Below are positions 1 to 7,514 of a stretch of 18,704 bases of DNA, one piece after another. Origin of the DNA: Euryarchaeota archaeon UBA173 (GTDB taxonomy: Archaea; Thermoplasmatota; Poseidoniia; Poseidoniales; Thalassarchaeaceae). A program made the translations under genes and the position numbers. The stretch spans positions 1-18,704 of the forward strand of contig DAJH01000082.1 in assembly GCA_002498925.1 (NCBI GenBank), in the 5' to 3' direction. The notes beneath the pieces are model-generated. The model searched no databases. It worked only from the letters and a program-made list of their open reading frames with translations, and had not been told where the DNA came from. Each line of letters starts with the position of its first letter. Positions within the stretch are counted from its first letter, which is position 1.

Positions 1-675
1 CCATTCTTAGGAAGAATAACCCATGAAGACCTGTCTGCATTCGAGAACGGAGTGCCTCAGCCGGTTCTAGACTTCCCACTCGTCGAAGGTGCTGGATGGG
101 AATTCACGCTATTCTCAACAGAGTGGTCTGCCAGTGTCCGCACCGTTACAGGGGGTGTAGCTGTAATGGAGGCTGAGACCTCGGATGGATCTACCCTGGA
201 GTATGTCTATGACTCATCTTCGGAATTCTTCTCATCATTCGTATGGACTGATTCATCTGGAGTTGTTCAACTAAGGATGATGCTTGCAGATGACGGGGGG
301 TCGCATTCAGGGGACGTCTACTTCGTAAGAGGTGGCGATCTATACTCCAACACTTGGGACGAGTCTGGCCCAGATGTTGAGTTTGAAGACTCCTTCTTCG
401 TTAGCGACCACCCGAATGATGGCGAGTGGAATGAAATGATCTACTTCCTAGATGCCGCATGCGGGGGAGGGGGGTCGAGCATCACTCTGACCCTCAGGGA
501 CCATGGTTCAATTTCCGCTCTGGAGAGAGTATGGGGCCCCGGAGCGAGCGAGAGTGGGACATTGGGGACCATTCCCTATCCCTCAGAGGAATACACCCTG
601 ACTGCCACCTTCACGGGTGATAGTTACCTCCGTCTGATATTCGCGGGCGGAATAACTCAGTCATGGAGCCTGTGA
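1..675 (+). CDS. Unrecognised acidic, probably secreted protein (5' end cut off)
   Basis: The reading frame is open from the first base of the window to the TGA at 673-675, so this is the last 224 codons of a longer gene. A GTG at 52 is the first internal start-like codon, but the frame continues upstream of it without a stop, so it is probably not the real start. The visible protein is rich in Asp, Glu, Ser, Gly and aromatic residues, with alternating polar and hydrophobic stretches that suggest beta structure, as in extracellular domains. There is a glycine run (CGGGGSS) about two thirds along. No catalytic motif, membrane segment or C-terminal anchor is visible. It ends 9 bases before the hydrolase start, so the two may be co-transcribed. 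I do not recognise the family; export is inferred from composition only. Confidence 0.6.
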   Translation, partial: PFLGRITHEDLSAFENGVPQPVLDFPLVEGAGWEFTLFSTEWSASVRTVTGGVAVMEAETSDGSTLEYVYDSSSEFFSSFVWTDSSGVVQLRMMLADDGGSHSGDVYFVRGGDLYSNTWDESGPDVEFEDSFFVSDHPNDGEWNEMIYFLDAACGGGGSSITLTLRDHGSISALERVWGPGASESGTLGTIPYPSEEYTLTATFTGDSYLRLIFAGGITQSWSL

Positions 676-680
676 GGTGA
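674..680 (+). promoter_or_regulatory. Shine-Dalgarno site of the hydrolase gene
   Basis: GAGGTGA lies 4 bases before the ATG at 685 and matches the complement of the archaeal 16S rRNA 3' end. It overlaps the stop codon of the preceding gene and fixes the start of the hydrolase. Confidence 0.7.
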
Positions 681-684
681 CCGT

Positions 685-1296
685 ATGAGTCAAGGGACTC
701 TGGTGATGATGCATGGCATGACCGGGACGTCCGAAATGATGAGACCACTGGCGGAAAGACTTGCTCCCGACGAGTGGTCTGTGATGTGCCCCCAAGCGGA
801 AATAGAGCATCCCACCAGAGGTGGCTTTGCATGGTGGCTGAGGGCCGATGACCCAACGCTTCCCCTGGATGAAGAATCCCAAGGGCAGGTGGGTGAGTCA
901 ATCAAACGAATCCTAGGGAGGCTTCCAGAGGGGCCGGTAATTGTTGGAGGATTTTCGCAGGGAGGGGCCATAGCATCAGCCCTTCTGGAGACAGACTCCC
1001 AAGATAGGATATACGGATTGGTTCTAATCGGGACCAAAACCGTGCGTGCAGAATCACTGAGGGACTCTCTACCGTTCCTCAAACCCCGCCCCATAGCATG
1101 GATGCACGGTTCAAGGGATCACCTTGTTCCAATAGAGCATGCCCGCGAACACGCCGACATCTTCGAAGATGCAGGATGGCCGGTAACTAGGCTGGAGCAT
1201 GGGAAAGGCCACATGGTCAACCTAAACCAGATTGAAGAACTAAAGAATGCCATAAGAGGGATGGCAGAAAATTCTCAGAGATATTCCAGCAAGTGA
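685..1296 (+). CDS. Alpha/beta-hydrolase (carboxylesterase/phospholipase-like)
   Basis: A 203-residue single-domain serine hydrolase, probably cytoplasmic since no signal peptide is seen. The catalytic triad can be read: nucleophile Ser91 in GFSQGG (89-94), Asp145 in GSRDHLVP, and His176 in GKGHMV. The early HG at 10-11 sits where the oxyanion-hole strand is expected. Length and motif order fit the phospholipase/carboxylesterase family (PF02230-like), which cleaves short carboxylic esters; the substrate cannot be deduced. The ATG at 685 is preceded by a near-perfect ribosome-binding site, GAGGTGA at 674-680, which overlaps the stop of the upstream gene and suggests translational coupling. Its 3' end overlaps the convergent glutaredoxin gene by 22 bases. 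Confidence 0.85.
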   Translation: MSQGTLVMMHGMTGTSEMMRPLAERLAPDEWSVMCPQAEIEHPTRGGFAWWLRADDPTLPLDEESQGQVGESIKRILGRLPEGPVIVGGFSQGGAIASALLETDSQDRIYGLVLIGTKTVRAESLRDSLPFLKPRPIAWMHGSRDHLVPIEHAREHADIFEDAGWPVTRLEHGKGHMVNLNQIEELKNAIRGMAENSQRYSSK

Positions 1297-1550
1297 TCCG
1301 AACCACCTACGAAGATGGGCTTGTCCCCTCTGATATCGAAAACGACTGGGACGGTACGATGCCCAGTTATCCTCACTACCTCCTGCCTAAGGCCGTCATA
1401 ATCGTCTAAATTCACCTCTGTGAATGATAGGCCGTTAGCCTCCAAGGTCCTAGCTGCCCTAACGCAGTAGGGGCAAATCGTCTGGCTGAAGTATAGGAAG
1501 TCCGTTTTAGCGGACGACAGGTGCTCATGAAGAGGGGACAACTTCTCCAT
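1275..1550 (-). CDS. Glutaredoxin-like protein
   Basis: A 91-residue thioredoxin-fold protein. The dithiol active site CPYC is at residues 26-29, the cis-proline motif TVPVVF at 66-71, and the glutathione-site-like GGSDHL at 82-87, all in the order and spacing of classical glutaredoxins. It would reduce disulfides or mixed disulfides in the cytoplasm; whether the partner is glutathione or another low-molecular-weight thiol cannot be told. The frame is open further upstream, to an ATG at 1646, but that extension lies wholly inside the 3' end of the transporter gene. I chose the ATG at 1550 because the glutaredoxin fold begins just after it and a GGAAG/AAGG purine stretch precedes it. It overlaps the transporter stop by 26 bases and the convergent hydrolase by 22 bases. 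Confidence 0.85.
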   Translation of the reverse strand: MEKLSPLHEHLSSAKTDFLYFSQTICPYCVRAARTLEANGLSFTEVNLDDYDGLRQEVVRITGHRTVPVVFDIRGDKPIFVGGSDHLLEYL

Positions 1551-3339
1551 CACCTTCTTCCCACCAGCCATCAGGAGTTTCTCCGAGATCACCGTCGATT
1601 TCTTGATCGCCGCCCAAGCGGCCCTCGAGAACACGATCGCATTCATCTGGGTCTACGAACACCAAGAATAGTACTGTCATGAGAGTCAGGCCTGCACCTA
1701 AGTATAGGGCGGAGATATAGTCCATGATCTCGATTGCCTTCCCAGTCAGGCTTAGTGCGATGACCCCTGATAGGTTGAACATCGACATGTATGCGGTGAA
1801 TTGAGTCCCTCCGGCTTTACTGTAAGTGAGTCTCATAGAGACGGAAATAATGGAAATCCATGCCAATCCGTTGATGATAGCCCTGAGGCAAAGATAAGCG
1901 ACCATGATAGTCGTATTTCCCCAGTAGTCCTGCAAGATTGCTAGTCCGGCATTTGCCAGAGCTAGTAGCGTGAACCCTATCATTGCCACCTCCCTAACCC
2001 CAAAGCGATCCCCTAGGAATCCACCGATTAGTTGGCCTGCCATCAAGAAGGCTATGACAATGCCACCCATTACAGCACTGTATTTGTCCATCTCCCAACC
2101 AGCCTCATTGATGAAGATGTCCAGGATAATTGGGTCGACGAAAAGATAGAGCTCCGACAGAAGACACAGGAAGATCAGTAGGAAGGAAGACCTCAGAGAG
2201 AATCCCTTTACAATGTTGTAAGTCGTAATAGCAGGCCCCGTCATACTGCCTGACAGAACGTTGGGCACCATTGGTAATCTCACTCCTAGCTTTTGGGACA
2301 GTTGCATTAACACGATTAATGAAATGGCTATGACTCCGAAATTGACTATGTCCATGAATAGAAGAGGTCGATCTTGCCAATCGGAATAAACGAGCACCCC
2401 TACGATGTAAATTGCCATTCCCAATAGAGTCGCGGTGATGGTGAGCCAGAGCATTGCCGCTGGCAGGGTAATGTGTTTGGATACCAGATTCTTGGCTGCC
2501 CAATTAGCGGCCCTGTAGGGATCATCATCGTCCTCGGACCAGGGTATTTCTACATCGGGGGCATCTTCGGGGGTTTCTTCTGAGTCATCTTTCCAAAGGC
2601 TGGTGCTTGTGTTACGGTCCCATGGGAATAGCCTGTCGCCGGACCTCTCCCTCAGGAATAGCGGGAGTGCCATGATAATCAGCAGCAGGGGCAACTGTAT
2701 CACTATTGCAGATTTGATTCCGAACTTAGTTGCCATGATTCCGAGAATCGCTCCACCCAGGATATATCCTGCCCTCTTGGCTGCGAACATGAAGCCATTC
2801 GCCTTCGCTACCTCATCCGGCTGTAGGACGTCAACGGCCAATGCATCGACGCCGACATCCTGAAGCGAGGAGAATAGATTGTGTATGAACAGTACCAACG
2901 TCACTAATTGAATGGATTCGGCCAGATTGGAAACAAACAGCAAGGCGCCCAAGGTGACTACCATTCCCGTTTGGGCGAATAGGATCCACGGCCTTCTTCG
3001 ACCATACGAGGGAGCTTGTATTCCATCTACCATGGGGCCCCATACGAATTTGAAGGTCCAAGGCAGTGCTATTGCCGCCCACAGAGCAGCTATGTCAACA
3101 GGGCTAACATCGTTGACGGCCAAGAACGCGGGGAACGCGACATACGTGAATCCTTGAGGGAGCCCTTGGGCTGTGTAAAGTATGGAGAGTGAGACATATC
3201 TTCTGAATTGATTGTCGGCCAGTGACTCGCCATCGACCCAAGAGTCTCTTGCAGAGTTCCACCTACCTGGAATCAGACGGGGATCAAGTGCTGAGCCAAC
3301 TTTACTGGTGATGGTGTAGATTCCCCGATTTTCTGTCAT
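1525..3339 (-). other. MFS transporter half with its own candidate start (Met666 of the fused frame)
   Basis: From the ATG at 3337-3339 the frame encodes 604 residues with the usual MFS layout. There are several hydrophobic helices, the loop 2-3 motif GRRRPWI, and QDVGVDALAVDVL, which resembles the helix motif of AmpG and acetyl-CoA transporters. A long acidic loop (about 912-938 of the fused frame) lies mid-protein, and there is an acidic C-terminal tail. A purine-rich GAAGAAGGGG precedes the ATG by a few bases and could act as a ribosome-binding site. If translated separately this is a stand-alone permease. The substrate is unknown; muropeptide, acyl-CoA or peptide-like solutes are only family-level possibilities. 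Confidence 0.6.
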
Positions 3340-5334
3340 GATGGCCCCTTCTTCGCCTCTGATCTTCGTAATCCAACGCTCCCTTACCGAAACAGTCCCA
3401 ATAATTCCGATCGCGACCAAGAATGGGAACCAGAAGACGGAACTGCTCAATTCGGTGAGCCCTCCCGAAGAGCTGCTGGACACTACGCCGTCAACGAGGA
3501 CCACCCTTCTGGAGTCGATTGGGGAGATGCTGTCCTCCGTTACTACTAGCCTCGCATAAATTGTCGAGTTTCCTGAGCTATCATGAGGGTCTAGCTTCAC
3601 CCTCCACAGACTCCAGTCGCCCGACAGATCTGCTGCACCCTTCCAAGTGCCACCCCCTACACGAACCTCCACGAGCCCCATTCCCGGGGCCACTCCCGAC
3701 GCGGTGCCTGAGATGTATGACTCGTTTCCTATTTGCTGCAGAGTTTCTACGTCCATACTGACGTTCAGTGACCTGTCAATACTGCCTGCTGCCTCGACGA
3801 ATGCCAGTGGGTCTGCCTGGCCGAACCCAAACTCGTTGTCCGGGCGCGTCTCCAGGATGCTGCAATCGTTGAAGCCTGGGTCATCCAGAAGCTGGAGGTC
3901 CCTCTCAATGGAGTGTGCTGAAATTATGTCCTTGAACTCGGCAGGGGTGATATCTGGGTTAGCCTCGACCATCAGAGCAGCAATTCCCGCCATGAGGGGA
4001 GTGGCCATACTGGTCCCAGACTTGCTCGTGTAGCCGTCGCTGGTAGCTGCGTCGGGAGCCATGATGCTTGAGCCGATTGTCGCTACGTCTGGTTTCACCC
4101 TGCCATCCGAGGTGTACCCACGGCTACTGTATATCGCGAGTCCTAGGTCCTTGTCCAAGCTTGCTACGGTAACCGGTAGGTTTGCGTCCCCCGGACTGTC
4201 TATGGTATTGCATCCAGCGAACGTCGCACCTCCAAACTCGTTACCGGCAGACAAGGTAGTGATTATTCCAGCCTCTACTACTGAGTCCATCTGTCGGCTC
4301 CAGGTGGAGCTTCCATCATTGTCGAAGTGTATCTCAAGCTGTTGCTCCCCCAGAGATGAAGTGACTATGTCGATTCCGTACTTATCCTTGTTTTCAATCG
4401 CCCACTGGGCCCCTTGGATTACGTCCTCTATGTCGCCGTCACAGCATGCGAGGAGATTGATCAGGAATGCTCCCGGAGCAGCTCCAATGTACTTCAGGCC
4501 TGAAGTCGGATCTGCTTGGCCGCCCCCAGTTCCAGCGGCTATTCCAGCGACGTGGCTACCATGCGTTCCAGAGTCGTAAGAGGTAGAGGGGTCTTGCTCC
4601 GAGTCTGTGAAAACTGAGTCGTAGAATGCAATGATCTTTGGATCGCAATCAATTGGTATTGGGTTTGGGTTGGTGGGATCAGGGTCCGGCTGTTCGCAGC
4701 CCATTGTGAATGGTTCGTCATCCATATCGTTGAGTCCCTCATGATCCCCCCTTACTCCCGTATCGAGGATTGCGACGACTGATCCCGTGCCATCGAAACC
4801 GAAGTCATTCCACACTTGGTCAACTCCCATGTTGGGGGCAGCCTCATGCATATTGGGCTCGGCGAGTCCCAAATCCTCAATCATGACAACTCCAGGCAGA
4901 GATAGGATCCCATTCTCAGAAAGTATTGAGCTGAATGGAGCGGTTGCACTTACGGTGTCAAGGTATTTCGGACGAAACGTGACTTGGACCCCTAGCTCCT
5001 CGAGTGCTGAGACATCTGCATCGGTTGGGTGGTGATTGTAGTCTACGAAAATCCTCGCACTCCCTTCGGGCGCCCTCCTCCACCAATCCTGCTGTACCTC
5101 AACTGATTGTCCTAAGAGCCACTCAAGACGATCGTCCAAAGAGTCTGAGTCCTTGTCCCTACTCCAGTGTGTCCACCATTCGGCATGGAGTTCGGACTCC
5201 ACGCTGAGAGTCCATTTTCCATCAGCATCTAGTCCTCCCTTACCCTGCTCAAGAGGGGAAATCGAGGAGGCAGCGAGGGGGAGGATGAAGAGTAGAACCA
5301 AGGCAGATGCAATCGCCGAAGAACGCCCCACCAT
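1525..5334 (-). CDS. Secreted subtilisin-like protease fused in frame to an AmpG-like MFS transporter
   Basis: A single 1269-codon frame with no internal stop. Residues 1-25 form a signal peptide (hydrophobic ALVLLFILPLAA). An acidic Asp-rich segment (DKDSDSLDD, 60-68) follows, then an S8 peptidase domain with catalytic Asp191 (DTG), His258 (GTHGSHVAG), oxyanion Asn365 (SAGN) and Ser442 (GTSMATP). A beta-rich domain runs from about 520 to 615, then a membrane helix at about 632-650 followed by a basic RERWITK tail. From Met666 it continues as a complete MFS-like transporter, with GRRRPWI at 778-784 and QDVGVDALAVDVL at 825-837, as in the AmpG/SLC33 type. Topology is consistent: protease outside, helix inward, transporter N-terminus inside. 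A natural fusion is possible, but each half looks complete, so a sequencing indel at the junction must be considered. A CATAAA element about 23 bases before the ATG could serve leaderless transcription. Confidence 0.8.
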   Translation of the reverse strand: MVGRSSAIASALVLLFILPLAASSISPLEQGKGGLDADGKWTLSVESELHAEWWTHWSRDKDSDSLDDRLEWLLGQSVEVQQDWWRRAPEGSARIFVDYNHHPTDADVSALEELGVQVTFRPKYLDTVSATAPFSSILSENGILSLPGVVMIEDLGLAEPNMHEAAPNMGVDQVWNDFGFDGTGSVVAILDTGVRGDHEGLNDMDDEPFTMGCEQPDPDPTNPNPIPIDCDPKIIAFYDSVFTDSEQDPSTSYDSGTHGSHVAGIAAGTGGGQADPTSGLKYIGAAPGAFLINLLACCDGDIEDVIQGAQWAIENKDKYGIDIVTSSLGEQQLEIHFDNDGSSTWSRQMDSVVEAGIITTLSAGNEFGGATFAGCNTIDSPGDANLPVTVASLDKDLGLAIYSSRGYTSDGRVKPDVATIGSSIMAPDAATSDGYTSKSGTSMATPLMAGIAALMVEANPDITPAEFKDIISAHSIERDLQLLDDPGFNDCSILETRPDNEFGFGQADPLAFVEAAGSIDRSLNVSMDVETLQQIGNESYISGTASGVAPGMGLVEVRVGGGTWKGAADLSGDWSLWRVKLDPHDSSGNSTIYARLVVTEDSISPIDSRRVVLVDGVVSSSSSGGLTELSSSVFWFPFLVAIGIIGTVSVRERWITKIRGEEGAIMTENRGIYTITSKVGSALDPRLIPGRWNSARDSWVDGESLADNQFRRYVSLSILYTAQGLPQGFTYVAFPAFLAVNDVSPVDIAALWAAIALPWTFKFVWGPMVDGIQAPSYGRRRPWILFAQTGMVVTLGALLFVSNLAESIQLVTLVLFIHNLFSSLQDVGVDALAVDVLQPDEVAKANGFMFAAKRAGYILGGAILGIMATKFGIKSAIVIQLPLLLIIMALPLFLRERSGDRLFPWDRNTSTSLWKDDSEETPEDAPDVEIPWSEDDDDPYRAANWAAKNLVSKHITLPAAMLWLTITATLLGMAIYIVGVLVYSDWQDRPLLFMDIVNFGVIAISLIVLMQLSQKLGVRLPMVPNVLSGSMTGPAITTYNIVKGFSLRSSFLLIFLCLLSELYLFVDPIILDIFINEAGWEMDKYSAVMGGIVIAFLMAGQLIGGFLGDRFGVREVAMIGFTLLALANAGLAILQDYWGNTTIMVAYLCLRAIINGLAWISIISVSMRLTYSKAGGTQFTAYMSMFNLSGVIALSLTGKAIEIMDYISALYLGAGLTLMTVLFLVFVDPDECDRVLEGRLGGDQEIDGDLGETPDGWWEEGDGEVVPSS

Positions 5335-5371
5335 GGGTGGGGCGATGAATGGCCACGTTTATGGGTTCGGA

Positions 5372-6211
5372 CTAGAGTATCCTAACTCCTTCATCCTCAT
5401 AATCCCAGTCCATTATCTCCCAATCGGATAATTTCAACTTATTTCGTACATCTTTGGTACTTGATGGATGACAAATCAAGGCAGCAAAACCGCCACCTCC
5501 TGCACCTACCGCTTTCCATGATGAAACCATGCCGGAGTCGATGAGAGGGGACACTTCCTCCATGAAGGGCTCATTGATTGCAGGGTCGATAATATCGACT
5601 CCATCCGAGGTCTCCCTCATCGATTTGACGATCAGGTCCCTTCTATCCTGTTGGAGTCCAGTAGCCATATCCCTGACGGCTGAACGTACGATATTCAGCC
5701 CCTCAATTACGTCCTTATCCCCCTCTGCATATCTGGACCAGACCGACTCATGCAGATCTCCCGACTTCCTAGAAATTCCCGAATTTACCAGCAATAGGTG
5801 CTTACGCAGCCAAACTCTGGATGATCTCATTGGCTCAAACGGCATGCGTTCAACTCTTTCGCCAAAGAAGATTAGGTGGTTAAATCCGCCTATGGCGGAT
5901 GCCCACTGATCCTGTCTACCCCCTAGATTCCCCGCATCTGCTTCTGCTTGATAGGCAGCCTCTGCTATGCTTTCCGGGGAGTCGTCTTGAGATCCTAGGG
6001 CCGCCATGGCAACATTCATCGCGCCACTTGACCCGAGCCCTGAACCAGTAGGAACCCCAAAGGAGAAGCTTACTGAAGGCCCCTTGGAAGTTGCCTTTAC
6101 GTGCCTATCGATGGTGAAGTTGACCACTTCTCCGCCGAAATCATGAGTATAGGGGGGAACGTCGGTCCAACCGCCAGCCAAGTCAACTCTGACCGGAGCA
6201 ATGGCCTCCAT
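5372..6211 (-). CDS. GHMP-family sugar kinase (fucokinase/heptose kinase-like)
   Basis: A 279-residue small-molecule kinase, probably cytoplasmic. All three GHMP motifs are visible: RVDLAGGWTD at 8-17, the phosphate-binding loop GSGLGSSGAM at 56-65, and GAGGGGFA at 236-243. The GGRQDQWAS...GG segment (98-109) carries the likely catalytic Asp101. The first motif and the QDQ segment resemble D-glycero-D-manno-heptose 7-phosphate kinase and L-fucokinase more than mevalonate or homoserine kinases, so an ATP-dependent sugar kinase is the best call; the sugar is unknown. The start at 6211 is chosen because GGAGG sits 5 bases upstream and the first motif begins 7 residues in. ATGs at 6223, 6274 and 6319 are alternatives, the last overlapping ribB. 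It ends 37 bases before the protease start, so an operon is likely. Confidence 0.85.
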   Translation of the reverse strand: MEAIAPVRVDLAGGWTDVPPYTHDFGGEVVNFTIDRHVKATSKGPSVSFSFGVPTGSGLGSSGAMNVAMAALGSQDDSPESIAEAAYQAEADAGNLGGRQDQWASAIGGFNHLIFFGERVERMPFEPMRSSRVWLRKHLLLVNSGISRKSGDLHESVWSRYAEGDKDVIEGLNIVRSAVRDMATGLQQDRRDLIVKSMRETSDGVDIIDPAINEPFMEEVSPLIDSGMVSSWKAVGAGGGGFAALICHPSSTKDVRNKLKLSDWEIMDWDYEDEGVRIL

Positions 6212-6295
6212 TTCCCCCTCCATGTACTGCCGCCAGCGTCTGTAGATGAGAATGATTCGGTTCGCAGAAGCCATGACCGAAAATAAGGGGTATGA
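6212..6295. promoter_or_regulatory. Divergent promoter region between sugar kinase and ribB
   Basis: This 84-base gap separates two outward-facing transcription units and must hold both promoters. An A+T-rich patch (GAAAATAAG, near 6280) could serve as a TATA-like element on either strand. The GGGGT that follows is 4 bases before the ribB ATG and could be its ribosome-binding site. There is no room for an FMN riboswitch. Confidence 0.4.
6214..6221 (-). promoter_or_regulatory. Shine-Dalgarno site of the sugar kinase
   Basis: On the minus strand GGAGGGGG precedes the ATG at 6211, with 5 bases between GGAGG and the start. This decides the start in favour of 6211 over the ATG at 6223, which lies at the edge of this motif and has only a weak purine stretch upstream. 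Confidence 0.55.
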
Positions 6296-7015
6296 ATGGC
6301 CCCTCCGGGGAGCATGCAATCTGACGTGGGAGCAGCAATTGAGGCATTCGCATCGGGCGAACCTGTGATGATTTTCGACTCTGATTTCAGGGAAAGGGAG
6401 ACTGATCTTCTATGGCCGGCAACAGCAGCGACCCCTGAAGTCATGAGGAGGCTGAGGAATGATTGTGGTGGTCTGCTTTTCTTGGCCATTGGGAACGAAG
6501 TAGGAGAATTATTCGGTCTACCGTGGCTGCAAGACATCCATACACACGAGTCGTTGGTAGAGGATAATCCGGTTCTTTCGAGGCTTGTTACAAACGACCT
6601 GCAGTATGACAGCAAGTCGGCATTCACGCTATCTCTGAATCATCGTGAAACATACACCGGCATTACCGATAGGGATAGGTCACTAACTACACGTAGGTTC
6701 GGAGAGCTTGCAGGGGAGCTATTGGGGACCGATAGTGATTCGGCAATGGATGCCCTAGGCCTTGAGTTCAGGACTCCTGGGCACATCCCGCTATGTCGTG
6801 AGTCGCCCGGAGGGCTCTCTACCCGGCAGGGACATACAGAACTGGCTGTAGCTATGGCTAGGCTATCCGGGCAAGTTCCTTGCACCATTGGGGCAGAGAT
6901 GCTCGAGCCAGAAGGGGACGGGGCGCTATCACTGGATGGCGCTCGGAAATATGCGGAAAGACATGGAATTCCAATGATTACGGGTGATGACATCCTATCT
7001 TCGATGAGAATTTGA
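6296..7015 (+). CDS. ribB: 3,4-dihydroxy-2-butanone 4-phosphate synthase
   Basis: Converts ribulose 5-phosphate to 3,4-dihydroxy-2-butanone 4-phosphate plus formate, the four-carbon precursor of riboflavin. The 239-residue protein has the archaeal stand-alone architecture, with no GTP cyclohydrolase domain. It carries the acidic loop DSDFRERETDLLWPA (28-42), NHRETYTGITDRDRSLTTRRF-type substrate loop (115-135), and GHIPLC...STRQGHTEL (162-183) with the conserved RQGHTE. The archaeal loop is usually REGET; here it is RERET, so a Gly is replaced by Arg. The start at 6296 follows AAGGGGT. Met7 (6314) is an alternative that aligns slightly better with known archaeal N-termini. It is the first gene of a rib cluster, 39 bases before ribL. 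Confidence 0.92.
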   Translation: MAPPGSMQSDVGAAIEAFASGEPVMIFDSDFRERETDLLWPATAATPEVMRRLRNDCGGLLFLAIGNEVGELFGLPWLQDIHTHESLVEDNPVLSRLVTNDLQYDSKSAFTLSLNHRETYTGITDRDRSLTTRRFGELAGELLGTDSDSAMDALGLEFRTPGHIPLCRESPGGLSTRQGHTELAVAMARLSGQVPCTIGAEMLEPEGDGALSLDGARKYAERHGIPMITGDDILSSMRI

Positions 7016-7054
7016 GATGACAACAACTAGACGTCGAGACGGGAGGGGAGATGC

Positions 7055-7513
7055 ATGGCACGAGTAATGGCGGTGGGTGTTTTCGACCTTCTACATGCTG
7101 GTCACCTTCACTACTTAGAGCAGGCTAAATCCCTGGGGGATGAGTTGGTAGTCGTTGTAGCTCACGATGATACCGTGCGAACCCAAAAGCACGAGCCTGT
7201 GACTAATCAGGAGCTCAGGTGCAGAATGGTGAGGGGTTTGAAGCCGGTTGACGACGCGATAGTTGGGAATCCCCCTGGGACTCCCATCTTCGATATCCTG
7301 GAGATTGTGAATCCGGATGTTATCGCATTGGGATACGACCAGAAGCACTCCATGGACTCAGTACGTAAGGGGTTAGACAGCCATGGATATTCAGATGTAA
7401 TACTCAAGAGAGTTGAGGGGCTATCGGATGACTTGGACGGAACAAGGAAAATAATCGCCAGGATACTGGATCTTTGGCCCAACAATGAGGGAGACCCTTA
7501 CGAGGAGGACTAG
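7055..7513 (+). CDS. ribL: RibL-type FAD synthetase (cytidylyltransferase-like)
   Basis: A 152-residue nucleotidyltransferase with VFDLLHAGH (9-17, HxGH signature), GYDQKH at 93-98 and GTRKII at 129-134, the usual three motifs of the cytidylyltransferase-like superfamily. Overall pattern (FDLLHAGH...SLGDELVVVVA...LKPVDDAIVG) resembles archaeal RibL, which joins FMN and a nucleoside triphosphate to make FAD. Its position between ribB and ribE supports that over a glycerol-phosphate or sugar-phosphate cytidylyltransferase, which share the same fold. RibL of methanogens has cysteines near the C-terminus; none are seen there in this protein. The start at 7055 has GGAGG at 7042-7046, 8 bases upstream. 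It ends one base before ribE. Confidence 0.8.
   Translation: MARVMAVGVFDLLHAGHLHYLEQAKSLGDELVVVVAHDDTVRTQKHEPVTNQELRCRMVRGLKPVDDAIVGNPPGTPIFDILEIVNPDVIALGYDQKHSMDSVRKGLDSHGYSDVILKRVEGLSDDLDGTRKIIARILDLWPNNEGDPYEED
7502..7508 (+). promoter_or_regulatory. Shine-Dalgarno site deciding the ribE start
   Basis: GAGGAGG sits 6 bases before the ATG at 7515, which begins the family-typical MFTGI. The longer frame from 7485 lies inside ribL and lacks such a site. Confidence 0.7.
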
Positions 7514-7514
7514 C

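Noticed and set aside
52..54. GTG at 52 as the start of the first gene
   Set aside because: The frame is open upstream to base 1 with protein-like sequence, so the real start is most likely outside the window.
1551..1646. Longer glutaredoxin start at 1646
   Set aside because: The extra 32 residues lie inside the transporter's 3' end in another frame and do not belong to the glutaredoxin fold; the start at 1550 fits better.
3647..4579. Long plus-strand open frames opposite the protease domain
   Set aside because: They run antisense to a clearly conserved S8 domain, show no recognisable motif, and are best explained as frame shadows of the coding strand.
6212..6295. FMN riboswitch ahead of ribB
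   Set aside because: Only 84 bases separate the divergent starts and no conserved RFN-like helices are visible.
6212..6319. Longer sugar-kinase start at 6319
   Set aside because: It would overlap the divergent ribB start and add 36 residues before the first GHMP motif; a GGAGG site supports 6211.
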